The notes under the pieces were generated by a model. It saw nothing but the letters and a program-made list of their open reading frames with translations, made no database searches and had not been told where the DNA came from. Shown one piece after another: positions 1-10,800 of a DNA stretch of 64,000 bases. The stretch covers positions 186,001 through 250,000 of the forward strand of contig OU452205.1 of assembly GCA_911728435.2 (NCBI GenBank), given 5' to 3'. The position numbers and the translations under genes are program-made. The stretch's first letter is position 1. Every line of letters begins with the position of its first letter. The stretch is from Apoderus coryli (Eukaryota; Arthropoda; Insecta; Coleoptera; Attelabidae).

Positions 1-3000
1 ATCGAGAGTGACATTCCTCATCGCTGGGTTGGTGTGGCATTGCCTGCTAGTGAAGGTTCTGTGGAGGGCTGCACGGTGTCACAAGTAGGACTACTTTGAG
101 GCTGCCGGAAAATTCTTTGAGGCAGGGTTTAGTCGTGGGCTTTTCGTATGTTGTTCCTGCATCTATTAGCTATCGAGAGTGACATTCCTCATCGCTGGGT
201 TGGTGTGGCATTGCCTGCTAGTGAAGGTTCTGTGGAGGGCTGCACGGTGTCACAAGTAGGACTACTTTGTGGCTGCCGGAAAATTCTTTGAGGCAGGGTT
301 TAGTCGTGGGCTTTTCGTATGTTGTTCCTGCATCTATTAGCTATCGAGAGTGACATTCCTCATCGCTGGGTTGGTGTGGCATTGCCTGCTAGTGAAGGTT
401 CTGTGGAGGGCTGCACGGTGTCACAAGTAGGACTACTTTGTGGCTGCCGGAAAATTCTTTGAGGCAGGGTTTAGTCGTGGGCTTTTCGTATGTTGTTCCT
501 GCATCTATTAGCTATCGAGAGTGACATTCCTCATCGCTGGGTTGGTGTGGCATTGCCTGCTAGTGAAGGTTCTGTGGAGGGCTGCACGGTGTCACAAGTA
601 GGACTACTTTGAGGCTGCCGGAAAATTCTTTGAGGCAGGGTTTAGTCGTGGGCTTCTCGTATGTTGTTCCTGCATCTATTAGCTATCGAGAGTGACATTC
701 CTCATCGCTGGGTTGGTGTGGCATTGCCTGCTAGTGAAGGTTCTGTGGAGGGCTGCACGGTGTCACAAGTAGGACTACTTTGAGGCTGCCGGAAAATTCT
801 TTGAGGCAGGGTTTAGTCGTGGGCTTTTCGTATGTTGTTCCTGCATCTATTAGCTATCGAGAGTGACATTCCTCATCGCTGGGTTGGTGTGGCATTGCCT
901 GCTAGTGAAGGTTCTGTGGAGGGCTGCACGGTGTCACAAGTAGGACTACTTTGTGGCTGCCGGAAAATTCTTTGAGGCAGGGTTTAGTCGTGGGCTTTTC
1001 GTATGTTGTTCCTGCATCTATTAGCTATCGAGAGTGACATTCCTCATCGCTGGGTTGGTGTGGCATTGCCTGCTAGCGAAGGTTCTGTGGAGGGCTGCAC
1101 GGTGTCACAAGTAGGGCTACTTTGAGGCTGCCGCAAAATTCTTTGTTGCACTGTTTAGTCGTGGGCTTTTCGTATGTTGTTCCTGCATCTATTAGCTATC
1201 GAGAGTGACATCCCTCATAGCTGGGTTGGTGTGGCATTGCCTGCTAGCGAAGGTTCTGTGGAGGGCTGCACGGTGTCACAAGTAGGGCTACTTTGAGGCT
1301 GCCGGAAAATTCTTTGAGGCAGGGTTTAGTCGTGGGCTTTTCGTATGTTGTTCCTGCATCTATTAGCTATCGAGAGTGACATTCCTCATCGCTGGGTTGG
1401 TGTGGCATTGCCTGCTAGCGAAGGTTCTGTGGAGGGCTGCACGGTGTCACAAGTAGGGCTACTTTGAGGCTGCCGGAAAATTCTTTGTTGCACTGTTTAG
1501 TCGTGGGCTTTTCGTATGTTGTTCCTGCATCTATTAGCTATCGAGAGTGACATCCCTCATAGCTGGGTTGGTGTGGCATTGCCTGCTAGCGAAGTTTCTG
1601 TGGAGGACTGCACGGTGTCACAGGTAAGGCTACTTTGAGGCTGCCGGAAAATTCTTTGAGGCACTGTTTAGTCGTGGGCTTTTCTTATGTTGATCCTGCA
1701 TCTATTAGCTATCGAGAGTGACATCCCCCATGGCTGGGTTGGTGTGCCATTGCCTGCTAGTGAAGGTTCTGTGGAGGGCTGCACGGTGTCACAAGTAGGG
1801 CTACTTTGAGGCTGCCGGAAAATTCTTTGAGGCAGGGTTTAGTCGTGGGCTTTTCGTATGTTGTTCCTGCATCTATTAGCTATCGAGAGTGACATTCCTC
1901 ATCGCTGGGTTGGTGTGGCATTGCCTGCTAGTGAAGGTTCTGTGGAGGGCTGCACGGTGTCACAAGTAGGACTACTTTGAGGCTGCCGGAAAATTCTTTG
2001 AGGCAGGGTTTAGTCGTGGGCTTTTCGTATGTTGTTCCTGCATCTATTAGCTATCGAGAGTGACATTCCTCATCGCTGGGTTGGTGTGGCATTGCCTGCT
2101 AGTGAAGGTTCTGTGGAGGGCTGCACGGTGTCACAAGTAGGACTACTTTGTGGCTGCCGGAAAATTCTTTGAGGCAGGGTTTAGTCGTGGGCTTTTCGTA
2201 TGTTGTTCCTGCATCTATTAGCTATCGAGAGTGACATTCCTCATCGCTGGGTTGGTGTGGCATTGCCTGCTAGCGAAGGTTCTGTGGAGGGCTGCACGGT
2301 GTCACAAGTAGGGCTACTTTGAGGCTGCCGCAAAATTCTTTGTTGCACTGTTTAGTCGTGGGCTTTTCGTATGTTGTTCCTGCATCTATTAGCTATCGAG
2401 AGTGACATCCCTCATAGCTGGGTTGGTGTGGCATTGCCTGCTAGCGAAGGTTCTGTGGAGGGCTGCACGGTGTCACAAGTAGGGCTACTTTGAGGCTGCC
2501 GGAAAATTCTTTGAGGCAGGGTTTAGTCGTGGGCTTTTCGTATGTTGTTCCTGCATCTATTAGCTATCGAGAGTGACATTCCTCATCGCTGGGTTGGTGT
2601 GGCATTGCCTGCTAATGAAGGTTCTGTGGAGGGCTGCACGGTGTCACAAGTAGGACTACTTTGTGGCTGCCGGAAAATTCTTTGAGGCAGGGTTTAGTCG
2701 TGGGCTTTTCGTATGTTGTTCCTGCATCTATTAGCTATCGAGAGTGACATTCCTCATCGCTGGGTTGGTGTGGCATTGCCTGCTAGCGAAGGTTCTGTGG
2801 AGGGCTGCACGGTGTCATAAGTAGGGCTAATTTGAGGCTGCCGGAAAATTCTTTGAGGCAGGGTTTAGTCGTGGGCTTTTCGTATGTTGTTCCTGCATCT
2901 ATTAGCTATCGAGAGTGACATTCCTCATCGCTGGGTTGGTGTGGCATTGCCTGCTAGCGAAGGTTCTGTGGAGGGCTGCACGGTGTCACAAGTAGGGCTA

Positions 3001-3690
3001 CTTTGAGGCTGCCGGAAAATTCTTTGAGGCAGGGTTTAGTCGTGGGCTTTTCGTATGTTGTTCCTGCATCTATTAACTATCGAGAGTGACATCCCCCATA
3101 GCTGGGTCGGTGTGGAATTGTCTACTAGCGAAAGTTATGTGGAGAGCTGCACGGTATCACAGGTAAGACTACTTTGAGGCTGCCGGAAAATTCTTTGAGG
3201 CACTGTTTAGTCGTGGGCTTTTCTTATGTTGATCCTGCATCTATTAGCTATCGAGAGAGACATCCCCCATAGCTGGGTCGGTGTGGAATTGTCTGCTAGC
3301 GAAGGTTCTGTGGAGGACTGCACGGTGTCACCAGTAGGGCTACTTTGTGGCTGCCGGAAAATTCTTTGTGTCACCGTTTTTTTGCGGGCTTTTCGTATGT
3401 TGTTCCTGCATCTATTAACTATCGAGAGTGACATCCCCCATAGCTGGGTCGCTCTGGCATTGCCTGCTGGCGAAAGTTCTGTGGGGGGCTGCACGGTGTC
3501 ACAAGAAGTTCTATTTTGTGGATGCTGGAAAATTCTTTGGGAAACCGGTAGTCGCGGGTTTTTAGTATGTTGTTCCTGCATCTATTAGCTATCGAGAGTG
3601 ACATCCCCATAACTGGGTCGGTGTGGGATTTCCTGATAGCGAAGGATCTGTGGAGGGCTGCACGGTGTCACAAGTAGGGCCACTTCCCTG
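1..3690. repeat. 171-bp satellite array, about 21.6 copies
   Basis: Head-to-tail repeats start at 1, 172, 343, 514 and so on every 171 bp, with almost no indels until the right edge. Monomers differ at a few diagnostic sites: TTGAGG or TTGTGG mid-unit, GAGGCAGGG or GTTGCACTG before TTTAGTCG, and CATTCCTCATCGC or CATCCCTCATAGC near the start. Copies 1-6 are nearly identical. The last four (from 3079) are clearly diverged and the array stops inside a monomer near 3690, the usual pattern of decay at an array edge. The left edge lies outside the window. Because 171 is divisible by 3, frames carry over between units, but stops recur and no protein is encoded. Confidence 0.97.
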
Positions 3691-3904
3691 AGTTGGAATA
3701 ATTCATACTCGTTAGCGAGTGAATGCTGATGATGTTATAAAATGTAATTATTATTATTTTAACTTGCTATTTTCATTTTCAGTGTCGTGGTTCGGACTTT
3801 AATAAAAGAAAAAATAGCGACAGTAGGAGTGGGATATCCAGCCACACCTCTAATGCAAGGGAGAATACGTATCTGTCTGTCGGCAGGCCATACCAAAGAA
3901 CAAT
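3691..3904. other. Unique spacer between satellite and LINE
   Basis: Non-repeated sequence with a short palindromic stretch (cattcactcgc/gcgagtgaatg type) near 3705-3725. No gene or named repeat is visible. It ends where the TTTAG-repeat tail of the minus-strand LINE copy begins. Confidence 0.5.
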
Positions 3905-5156
3905 TAGTTTAGTTTAGTTTAGTTTAGTTTATTTGCCACATATTTGTATAAAAAAAAATAACAATTGTAGTATGTCAAATATCAAAACAAAAGTACAAAC
4001 AATTAAACACAGAAAGATAAAGTTTACAATACACTAACAGAAAAAAAAAAGAGAAAAACACAACGCACACGTACCTAGCCTAGATAATATTACAATAGCT
4101 AAAATGTATGTACAGTATGCATGTACTCCCCAATGGAGTAAAAGGCGTGCGCCAGCAACACACGTTTTATTTTATTTTTAAACAACCTTGCATCAGCTAT
4201 TATCTGTATATAATTAGGCAGAGCATTAAATAGAGAAACTTGCAACGAATTTCTCTCGCACTTTCTGAGTCTATAGCGAGGCGGGCGCACAGAACCCTGA
4301 ATGCTTGTAGGATAGCGATGAAAGCTTCCATTTGTAGGCATCGTATGCCTTATCCTATGTATCTCAATAAGTTGGTGATAAATATATAGCGAAGGTAGAG
4401 GCATAATACCCAATTTCATGAAGATGGGCTTACAGTGGTCCCTAAAACCAGCTCCGTCCAGAATTCGAACCACCCTTTTTTGAGAAATAAAAATGCTAGC
4501 AGCAGAGGACGCATTTCCCCACAATAGGACCCCATATGAAATGTGAGAATGAAAAAGGGAAAAATACACAGACAGTAATGATTCTCTAGCCAAATATTGT
4601 TTTAGTCTGCGAATAACAAATATACTAGTAGACAGTTTTCTGTTCAGGTCAGATATATGTTGGCACCAGCTGATAGAATCATCCAACGTGATTCCTAACA
4701 GCTTAGCCGAACTGCCATCAGTCACGCTCTGGTTACTTGAAAAAAGCAAGTGCTGTGTCTTATTAGCATTAAGTTTAAGGTTGTTGTTTGAGAACCAATC
4801 TTCAACCTTTCTCTCACTCTGCATAGTCCCGGTCTTCAGTGCATCCACGCCTCCCGCTCTATTTATTAAAGTTACGTCATCCGCAAAAAAGACCCCCGCG
4901 GCCGGGCTCAGATGATGATATAAATCGTTGATGTAAACGATAAACAGCAATGGGCCGAGAACCGACCCCTGGGGCACACCCATGTCAATCAGCCTAAGGC
5001 CTGAAATCGACCGGTCCAGGGAAACACACTGCTTTCTATTGCACAGGTATGATCTGAAGAGCTCCAAAGGAGCTCCCCTAATACCATACCTACCAAGCTT
5101 CTCCAGCAACAGACCGTGAGAGACACAATCAAACGCCTTGCTCAAGTCGCAAAACG
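3905..5156 (-). mobile_element. 5'-truncated LINE copy, inverted
   Basis: This is the reverse complement of the last 1.25 kb of the LINE at 5157-8523. Paired coordinates add up to 12435 throughout (4099 with 8336, 4688 with 7747, 4915 with 7520), so the arms carry no net indel, and the 348 encoded C-terminal RT residues are identical. The 3' tail is a run of five or so TTTAG units at 3905-3931. The 5' truncation point at 5156 abuts the 5' end of the other copy with no spacer. The reading frame 5145-4099 carries the RT motif FADD and the C-terminal LINE domain but lacks the endonuclease and the first RT blocks. Confidence 0.93.
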
Positions 5157-5166
5157 GGGAAAAAAG

Positions 5167-6204
5167 ATGGCTACCAGTGAGAATGTTGCTTTAAATGTAG
5201 AATTAAATAAATTAAAAAAAACCGAGCTAATTGATCTTTTGATGAAACAAAAACTACCTGATGGTGTCAATAGTGAATTGCTAATAAGTTTTACACATGA
5301 GTTGAGTGAAAAATGTAACTATAAGTGCAATATTTGTTCAGATTATAGTGACCCGTTTAATACAACAACAATTCAACATGGCCGTTTGAATAGTGATAAT
5401 GATCTGAATAGTGAAATTTTGGTGTTGAAACTGGAACATGCAACTGAACTTAACACGCAAAAGGATTTAGTTATACATAATCAAAAATTGGCTTTAGATT
5501 CTCTGCAAAGAGAAAATAAATTAATAAATGAAGTTCTATGTAAACAAACACCGGACATTAATCAGCAGGATGGTGGGCCGCCATCTATCGCCACTAGGAC
5601 GCGGCATACTAATACTAAGAATAATAAACATAAGAAAAATAATAATAGTGAAAGTGGTTTAAATTTAAAGCATACTATGAATAAAGTTTCGAGTAGAGAA
5701 TCACCAGCAACATCTGTGGGTCGAGATTCCAACTATCTGCCAAAAAATGAAACTGTAATTAATGCAAAGCAGGTTTCTGCCGCCGTACTAAATGCGGAAA
5801 CAGTTCACAAATGTACAGAAGTAATTTCGCTGGATGAGAAACATGATAACACGTGGCAGAGAGTATCTGGGCGTAAGGCGCGTAGAACTACAGTGGTAGG
5901 CACTGCTACTAATTCTAACAATGATCGCACGATAAAAGCAGTACCGTCCTTAAAATATTTTCATATTTATAAACTGGATCCAGGTACTTCTGAAGAGGAT
6001 TTGCTAAATTATCTTAAACCACACTTTCCGGGAGTTGTGTGTTATAAATTGAATGCTAAGTACCCAAATGAGTACGCATCGTTTAAAGTTGGTGTGTACA
6101 GCGAATACGTGGAACAATTACTTGAACCATCATTTTGGAGTGTTGGTACACGAATAAATGATTTTTTATGGTTAAAAAACAAACACAATTCCCCAAAACA
6201 GTAG
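5167..6204 (+). CDS. LINE ORF1 protein (gag-like)
   Basis: A 345-residue ORF1 starting at the ATG of MATSENVALNVELNKLKK; the frame is open further upstream only because of the adjacent inverted copy. The N-terminal third is rich in leucine and charged residues and includes a short Cys cluster (CNYKCNIC, about residues 52-60). The middle is low-complexity and Asn/Lys-rich. The last about 90 residues (from LKYFHIYKLDPGT) look like an RRM fold, as in other LINE ORF1 proteins that bind their own RNA. The end overlaps the ORF2 frame by up to 37 bases. The function is inferred from family architecture. Confidence 0.85.
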   Translation: MATSENVALNVELNKLKKTELIDLLMKQKLPDGVNSELLISFTHELSEKCNYKCNICSDYSDPFNTTTIQHGRLNSDNDLNSEILVLKLEHATELNTQKDLVIHNQKLALDSLQRENKLINEVLCKQTPDINQQDGGPPSIATRTRHTNTKNNKHKKNNNSESGLNLKHTMNKVSSRESPATSVGRDSNYLPKNETVINAKQVSAAVLNAETVHKCTEVISLDEKHDNTWQRVSGRKARRTTVVGTATNSNNDRTIKAVPSLKYFHIYKLDPGTSEEDLLNYLKPHFPGVVCYKLNAKYPNEYASFKVGVYSEYVEQLLEPSFWSVGTRINDFLWLKNKHNSPKQ

Positions 6205-6236
6205 AGACTGGGAATGACACTTCGATACATAGGGAA

Positions 6237-8336
6237 ATGTTACGAATATTTCATCTAAATGTACAAAGTATATCGAACAAGGTAGACGAACTGAACGTGT
6301 TTCTTCAGGAACAGAATTATGACGTGGTTTGCCTGAGTGAACATTGGATGTGTGATCCTGACAGGCTTAGATCAATCAACTTGGTGAATTATGAACTTGT
6401 TTCTTTTTTTTGTAGAGCAAATAATAGACATGGTGGGGTATGCATGTATGTCCGCGGGGGTATTAGAGTCAAACCTGTGTGTGTGCATAGATTTTGCATT
6501 GAGCTTGAATCTGAGTTTTGTGCTCTGGAATTACCTGAGATGAGGCTGTTGGTCATATGTCTGTATAGATCAACAAGTGGTAAAAGAGAAGTTTTTCTAG
6601 AGCAGTTTGAAAATTTGCTGGAGACCCTCTCCAGTAAATTTGAAAAGGTTATTATCTTGGGCGATTTTAATTATCATTTTAACAAACCTTCGGGACACCT
6701 TACAGCTTTGGTCTGTATGATTAATACTTTTGGCCTAAGGATCACAATATTTGAGACTACTAGACGTGGCGGGATAGCGCAGAATTGTCTGGATAATATA
6801 TTGACCAATTTGAATGATGGTGACTGTGGTACTTCTGTGGTCGACCCCTGTATTTCGGACCACTATGGACAGGTTGCGGAAATTCAGAAGGTCTCTAAAC
6901 CGTGTATTGAATGTTCAATGCGCCGAGTAATATCAGATGAACGTATTGGTGGAATGGGCCAGTACTTAGAGTCATTAGACTGGGAAATTTTTTATTCATC
7001 TGAGGATGCAAATTTTCTGGCTTCGTTTTTGTTGGGAATATTCAAGTCAGGAGATGTTAATTCGCTGGATAATTATAGACCCATTTCTATCTTGCCAATA
7101 TTTGGGAAGCTTTTCGAGTCCGTTTTGAAGGTGAGATTGTATTCTTTTCTGGAGGATAACGGTTTACTGTTCGGTGGGCAGTACGGGTTTAGACGGAAAC
7201 ACTCAACGATACAGGCTGTTGCTAGAGTGGTGGAGGAGATTGTGCAGGGTTTTGAGAGCGGTGATCTGGTGGGGGCTACGTTTTGCGACTTGAGCAAGGC
7301 GTTTGATTGTGTCTCTCACGGTCTGTTGCTGGAGAAGCTTGGTAGGTATGGTATTAGGGGAGCTCCTTTGGAGCTCTTCAGATCATACCTGTGCAATAGA
7401 AAGCAGTGTGTTTCCCTGGACCGGTCGATTTCAGGCCTTAGGCTGATTGACATGGGTGTGCCCCAGGGGTCGGTTCTCGGCCCATTGCTGTTTATCGTTT
7501 ACATCAACGATTTATATCATCATCTGAGCCCGGCCGCGGGGGTCTTTTTTGCGGATGACGTAACTTTAATAAATAGAGCGGGAGGCGTGGATGCACTGAA
7601 GACCGGGACTATGCAGAGTGAGAGAAAGGTTGAAGATTGGTTCTCAAACAACAACCTTAAACTTAATGCTAATAAGACACAGCACTTGCTTTTTTCAAGT
7701 AACCAGAGCGTGACTGATGGCAGTTCGGCTAAGCTGTTAGGAATCACGTTGGATGATTCTATCAGCTGGTGCCAACATATATCTGACCTGAACAGAAAAC
7801 TGTCTACTAGTATATTTGTTATTCGCAGACTAAAACAATATTTGGCTAGAGAATCATTACTGTCTGTGTATTTTTCCCTTTTTCATTCTCACATTTCATA
7901 TGGGGTCCTATTGTGGGGAAATGCGTCCTCTGCTGCTAGCATTTTTATTTCTCAAAAAAGGGTGGTTCGAATTCTGGACGGAGCTGGTTTTAGGGACCAC
8001 TGTAAGCCCATCTTCATGAAATTGGGTATTATGCCTCTACCTTCGCTATATATTTATCACCAACTTATTGAGATACATAGGATAAGGCATACGATGCCTA
8101 CAAATGGAAGCTTTCATCGCTATCCTACAAGCATTCAGGGTTCTGTGCGCCCGCCTCGCTATAGACTCAGAAAGTGCGAGAGAAATTCGTTGCAAGTTTC
8201 TCTATTTAATGCTCTGCCTAATTATATACAGATAATAGCTGATGCAAGGTTGTTTAAAAATAAAATAAAACGTGTGTTGCTGGCGCACGCCTTTTACTCC
8301 ATTGGGGAGTACATGCATACTGTACATACATTTTAG
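6237..8336 (+). CDS. LINE ORF2: endonuclease-reverse transcriptase, internally deleted
   Basis: The frame is open from 6168, but the Met at 6237 (MLRIFHLNVQS) is the natural endonuclease start, giving 699 residues. Endonuclease signatures in order are HLNVQS (Asn), SEHW (Glu), ILGDFN (Asp/Asn) and SDH. RT follows with NYRPISILP, DLSKAFD, PQGSVLGPLLF and FADD. At about residue 255 the endonuclease part (...EDANFLASFLL) passes directly into GIFKSGDVNSLDNYRP, whereas complete family members have roughly 170-200 residues there. So this copy is internally deleted in frame. Both catalytic cores read intact. The C-terminus lacks an RNase H domain. Confidence 0.92.
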   Translation: MLRIFHLNVQSISNKVDELNVFLQEQNYDVVCLSEHWMCDPDRLRSINLVNYELVSFFCRANNRHGGVCMYVRGGIRVKPVCVHRFCIELESEFCALELPEMRLLVICLYRSTSGKREVFLEQFENLLETLSSKFEKVIILGDFNYHFNKPSGHLTALVCMINTFGLRITIFETTRRGGIAQNCLDNILTNLNDGDCGTSVVDPCISDHYGQVAEIQKVSKPCIECSMRRVISDERIGGMGQYLESLDWEIFYSSEDANFLASFLLGIFKSGDVNSLDNYRPISILPIFGKLFESVLKVRLYSFLEDNGLLFGGQYGFRRKHSTIQAVARVVEEIVQGFESGDLVGATFCDLSKAFDCVSHGLLLEKLGRYGIRGAPLELFRSYLCNRKQCVSLDRSISGLRLIDMGVPQGSVLGPLLFIVYINDLYHHLSPAAGVFFADDVTLINRAGGVDALKTGTMQSERKVEDWFSNNNLKLNANKTQHLLFSSNQSVTDGSSAKLLGITLDDSISWCQHISDLNRKLSTSIFVIRRLKQYLARESLLSVYFSLFHSHISYGVLLWGNASSAASIFISQKRVVRILDGAGFRDHCKPIFMKLGIMPLPSLYIYHQLIEIHRIRHTMPTNGSFHRYPTSIQGSVRPPRYRLRKCERNSLQVSLFNALPNYIQIIADARLFKNKIKRVLLAHAFYSIGEYMHTVHTF

Positions 8337-8544
8337 CTATTGTAATATTATCTAGGCTAGGTACGTGTGCGTTGTGTTTTTCTCTTTTTTTTTTCTGTTA
8401 GTGTATTGTAAACTTTATCTTTCTGTGTTTAATTGTTTGTACTTTTGTTTTGATATTTGACATACTACAATTGTTATTTTTTTTTATACAAATATGTGGC
8501 AAATAAACTAAACTAAACTAAACATCCCTCCCTAGAGCTGAAGC

Positions 8545-8780
8545 CTAAATACGCCACTGGTAGGTATAATAAACTTCCTAGAGATATCCAACAATATGCA
8601 CCCTCTCCGGTTTAAGAGAACATTAAAGTTGTATTTGCTCAAGCAATGTGACTCCTTGCAGGAGGAGGTGTTTTTAAATTTGGCAGACTATGTAGACTCG
8701 ATTTTCTATTTTGGTACGTTAATGCACAACATCTCCCATGTCCCCAACGTAATATGTTGACATTATCAGCTAAATAGATA
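8545..8780 (+). mobile_element. Possible LINE C-terminal fragment
   Basis: Two frames joined by a one-base shift read RYNKLPRDIQQYAP and then FKRTLKLYLLKQCDS. This resembles the extreme C-terminus of Jockey/CR1 ORF2 proteins (Y-N-x-L-P ... F-K-x-x-L-K-x-x-L). There is no other support. It may be an older element into which the LINE pair inserted. Confidence 0.35.
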
Positions 8781-8879
8781 TTGATGAATAAATAAATATT
8801 TTTTGAATAAAATAAAATGTCATTTTTTAAAAAATCCAATTAGGTGGAAAACAGTAGCTATAATTGTCGCTTCGAACTA

Positions 8880-8935
8880 CACACATCAAGCTGAAGATGC
8901 CGACTACTTGTGTTGGCGAAATGTTGACAAGAAAG
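8880..8935 (+). ncRNA. Degenerate hammerhead-ribozyme-like motif
   Basis: CTGAAGA at 8891-8897 is followed by one T, then a 6-bp stem (GCCGAC 8899-8904 with GTTGGC 8912-8917, one G-U pair), then GAAA at 8918. This is the order of the hammerhead core (CUGANGA, stem II, GAAA). Stem III is weak and stem I pairs poorly, so I read it as a decayed copy of the motif seen at 16846-16918. The single base between CTGANGA and stem II departs from the canonical core but recurs in all copies here. Confidence 0.45.
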
Positions 8936-9274
8936 TATCCAAAACAAATGGTTAATAACAAGCTATTACTTACTATACCTACATGTACCTATATATAATC
9001 AATTCCACCTGAATGCGGATTGTTTATTCAAGACTAAATCTAAGATGTTTCAGCTAAATATCAAACATACTCGTAATAACATAATATGATGCTAAACTAT
9101 TATGTAGGAACTCACTATGACCTTATAGGTTGTATTATACAACGAAACTTCTATTTGGTGGTTAACAGAACCGGTTAATTATTTTTTATTTTGAATACTT
9201 GCCTATTATACAAGTTTAAATGGAATTTTTGAATAAATTAGCCATCATTAGCCTTCCCAATAATGAGTGATTTT

Positions 9275-9325
9275 TAATAATGCTGATGATGGAGTTGAGA
9301 CTTCGAAACCTATCCATGTAAATAT
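9275..9325 (+). ncRNA. Degenerate hammerhead-ribozyme-like motif
   Basis: CTGATGA (9283-9289), one T, a stem II of 5 bp (GGAGT 9291-9295 with ACTTC 9300-9304, TGAG loop) and GAAA (9305-9308). Next comes ACCTATC, where an expected GTC cleavage triplet reads ATC, and CAT at 9315 can pair with ATG just before the core (stem I, 3 bp). The core is preserved but stem III is damaged. Confidence 0.5.
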
Positions 9326-10682
9326 ATATGAAATTATATGTTTTTCTAACATCTGCACGTCTTAACAAAACCGTTACGATTTTCAATTCACTGAAGTTCT
9401 GGAGAGATTCATTGGTATACTAGTTTTGTCAGGCTTAGTATTTTATGCTTATTATTGAAAGGATGAAGATAAACGCGTGCATATTGTCAGAGATAGAGTG
9501 AGTTGAAATAAGTTACATTCAATAATAAAGCAAAACCTTCATTTATCAAATCGTTATCGTAAACAGAAAAATAAAAGTTGGATTTCATCGAGAGACGTAA
9601 TTAAAGCTGCTTTTTAATTTAACTATTATTCTACACCAAATATTAAATCCAAATTTTGGTTTTAAGTTTGATCTTCGAAAAAATGATGTTGATTTTCTGT
9701 TCCTCAGTAATGAATGATTATATTTATTGAATATTGATAAATCAACCCCTATTAAATTCCTCTAATATTCTATTACTGGAATACTAGTTTTGGTTTTTTT
9801 TATTCACTCAAAAACCACAACAGATAACTGAAATCTTAAGGCAGCATTCAATTTCTAATAAAATTCTCTAAAATTCACCGTATAGCCAACCCTGTTAGCT
9901 GTTTCCAAACCTACGTGTGTCCCGTTGGGAAAATTTTGTTGGTTTACCCCCTCTAATCTGGTTACTTTCACAACGCCTCAGTTTACTAAAACTAAACTAA
10001 TCCTATAGAAATGCTAAAATATCTAATCCTGACCTGAGTTAATATAACTGACGAGACAATATTTTAAACACACAGCAGCAATTTTACACCATTTGATTAT
10101 ATAGTGCCCATCAAGACTGACCTAACCAAAGAAGTAATACGAGTCCTACGGCTATCCCGGTGTTAAACATTTATAATAATTATATTATACTCTCATTTTT
10201 CTCGATTTTATTCATTTATTTTTTTTTTAAGAAAAATGCGGATTTTAAAAATGGTAAGTAGTATTGATAAATCATTTAGAGACTTAATAATGGTTTTTAG
10301 TATTTACCTATATGGTTTGTTTTCGCCTAATATCATCATTGAATTACCTTTTATGTTTTTTTACAATATATCTGGGAAGAAAACAATTTTTCTATTTTTT
10401 TCTTTGGGTTTAAGGTTCACACAAAAAACTTTGCGCTTGTCTAATTTAATTTTTTTTTCTTTTACAACGTTTCGATAGGGGTGGACACAAACGCTAAATT
10501 TTCATATAGCAGTAGTGCTCGAGTGATACATCATTTTAAAGCATTTTTTTATCTGCTTTATAACGATATATCACTTTTGATATTTGCCAGCATAATTCTC
10601 GAGAAAATAGCGTTTCAAATAGTAGTTAGAACGTATAATCTACTATACTACTTTTAACACACAATACGAGTATATAATATAT
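9326..10682. other. Intergenic, no gene seen
   Basis: AT-rich DNA with frequent stops in all frames. An 80-codon frame at 10236-10478 is low-complexity (Phe/Ile/Leu-rich from T-rich DNA) and has no recognisable domain, so I do not call it a gene. Confidence 0.5.
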
Positions 10683-10800
10683 ATGGTACCGTGGGCTAAT
10701 GGGTCGCGCCTTCAATTCGTAACCGGAAGTTTAAGTGTTCGAATCCCACCTCTGGTAATACCTTTTTTTCTTGTAATTTTTGAATAAAGTAAGTTTTTTC
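10683..10800 (+). repeat. SINE-like repeat with tRNA-related head
   Basis: GTTCGAATCCC near 10737-10747 matches the RNA polymerase III B box, and GGGCTAATGGG upstream is A-box-like. The following CTCTGG then T-rich then TTTTTGAATAAAGTA arrangement is shared with 14335-14580. The copy is degenerate and does not fold as a functional tRNA. Confidence 0.5.

Larger units (their letters stand above)
5157..8523 (+). mobile_element. Jockey/CR1-type LINE with ORF1 and ORF2
   Basis: Non-LTR retrotransposon with two overlapping ORFs, a 185-bp 3' UTR and a 3' tail of AAACT repeats (8504-8523). The 5' UTR is only ten bases, so the 5' end may be truncated. ORF2 has an apurinic-type endonuclease and a reverse transcriptase but no RNase H, as expected for the Jockey/CR1 group. 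About 170-200 residues between endonuclease and RT appear to be missing without a frame break, so the copy is probably not autonomous. The right flank is 'atccctccctag' at 8524. Confidence 0.93.

Noticed and set aside
3207..3610. Overlapping ORFs of 63-124 codons on both strands at the satellite edge
   Set aside because: They are frame carry-over in a 171-bp tandem repeat (a multiple of 3) whose stops were lost by divergence; no domain or start context.
3715..3750. CTGATGATG near the satellite edge
   Set aside because: No stem II and no GAAA follow.
5116..5166. Upstream start for LINE ORF1
   Set aside because: Those codons come from the inverted LINE copy across the 5156/5157 junction; the ATG at 5167 is the natural start.
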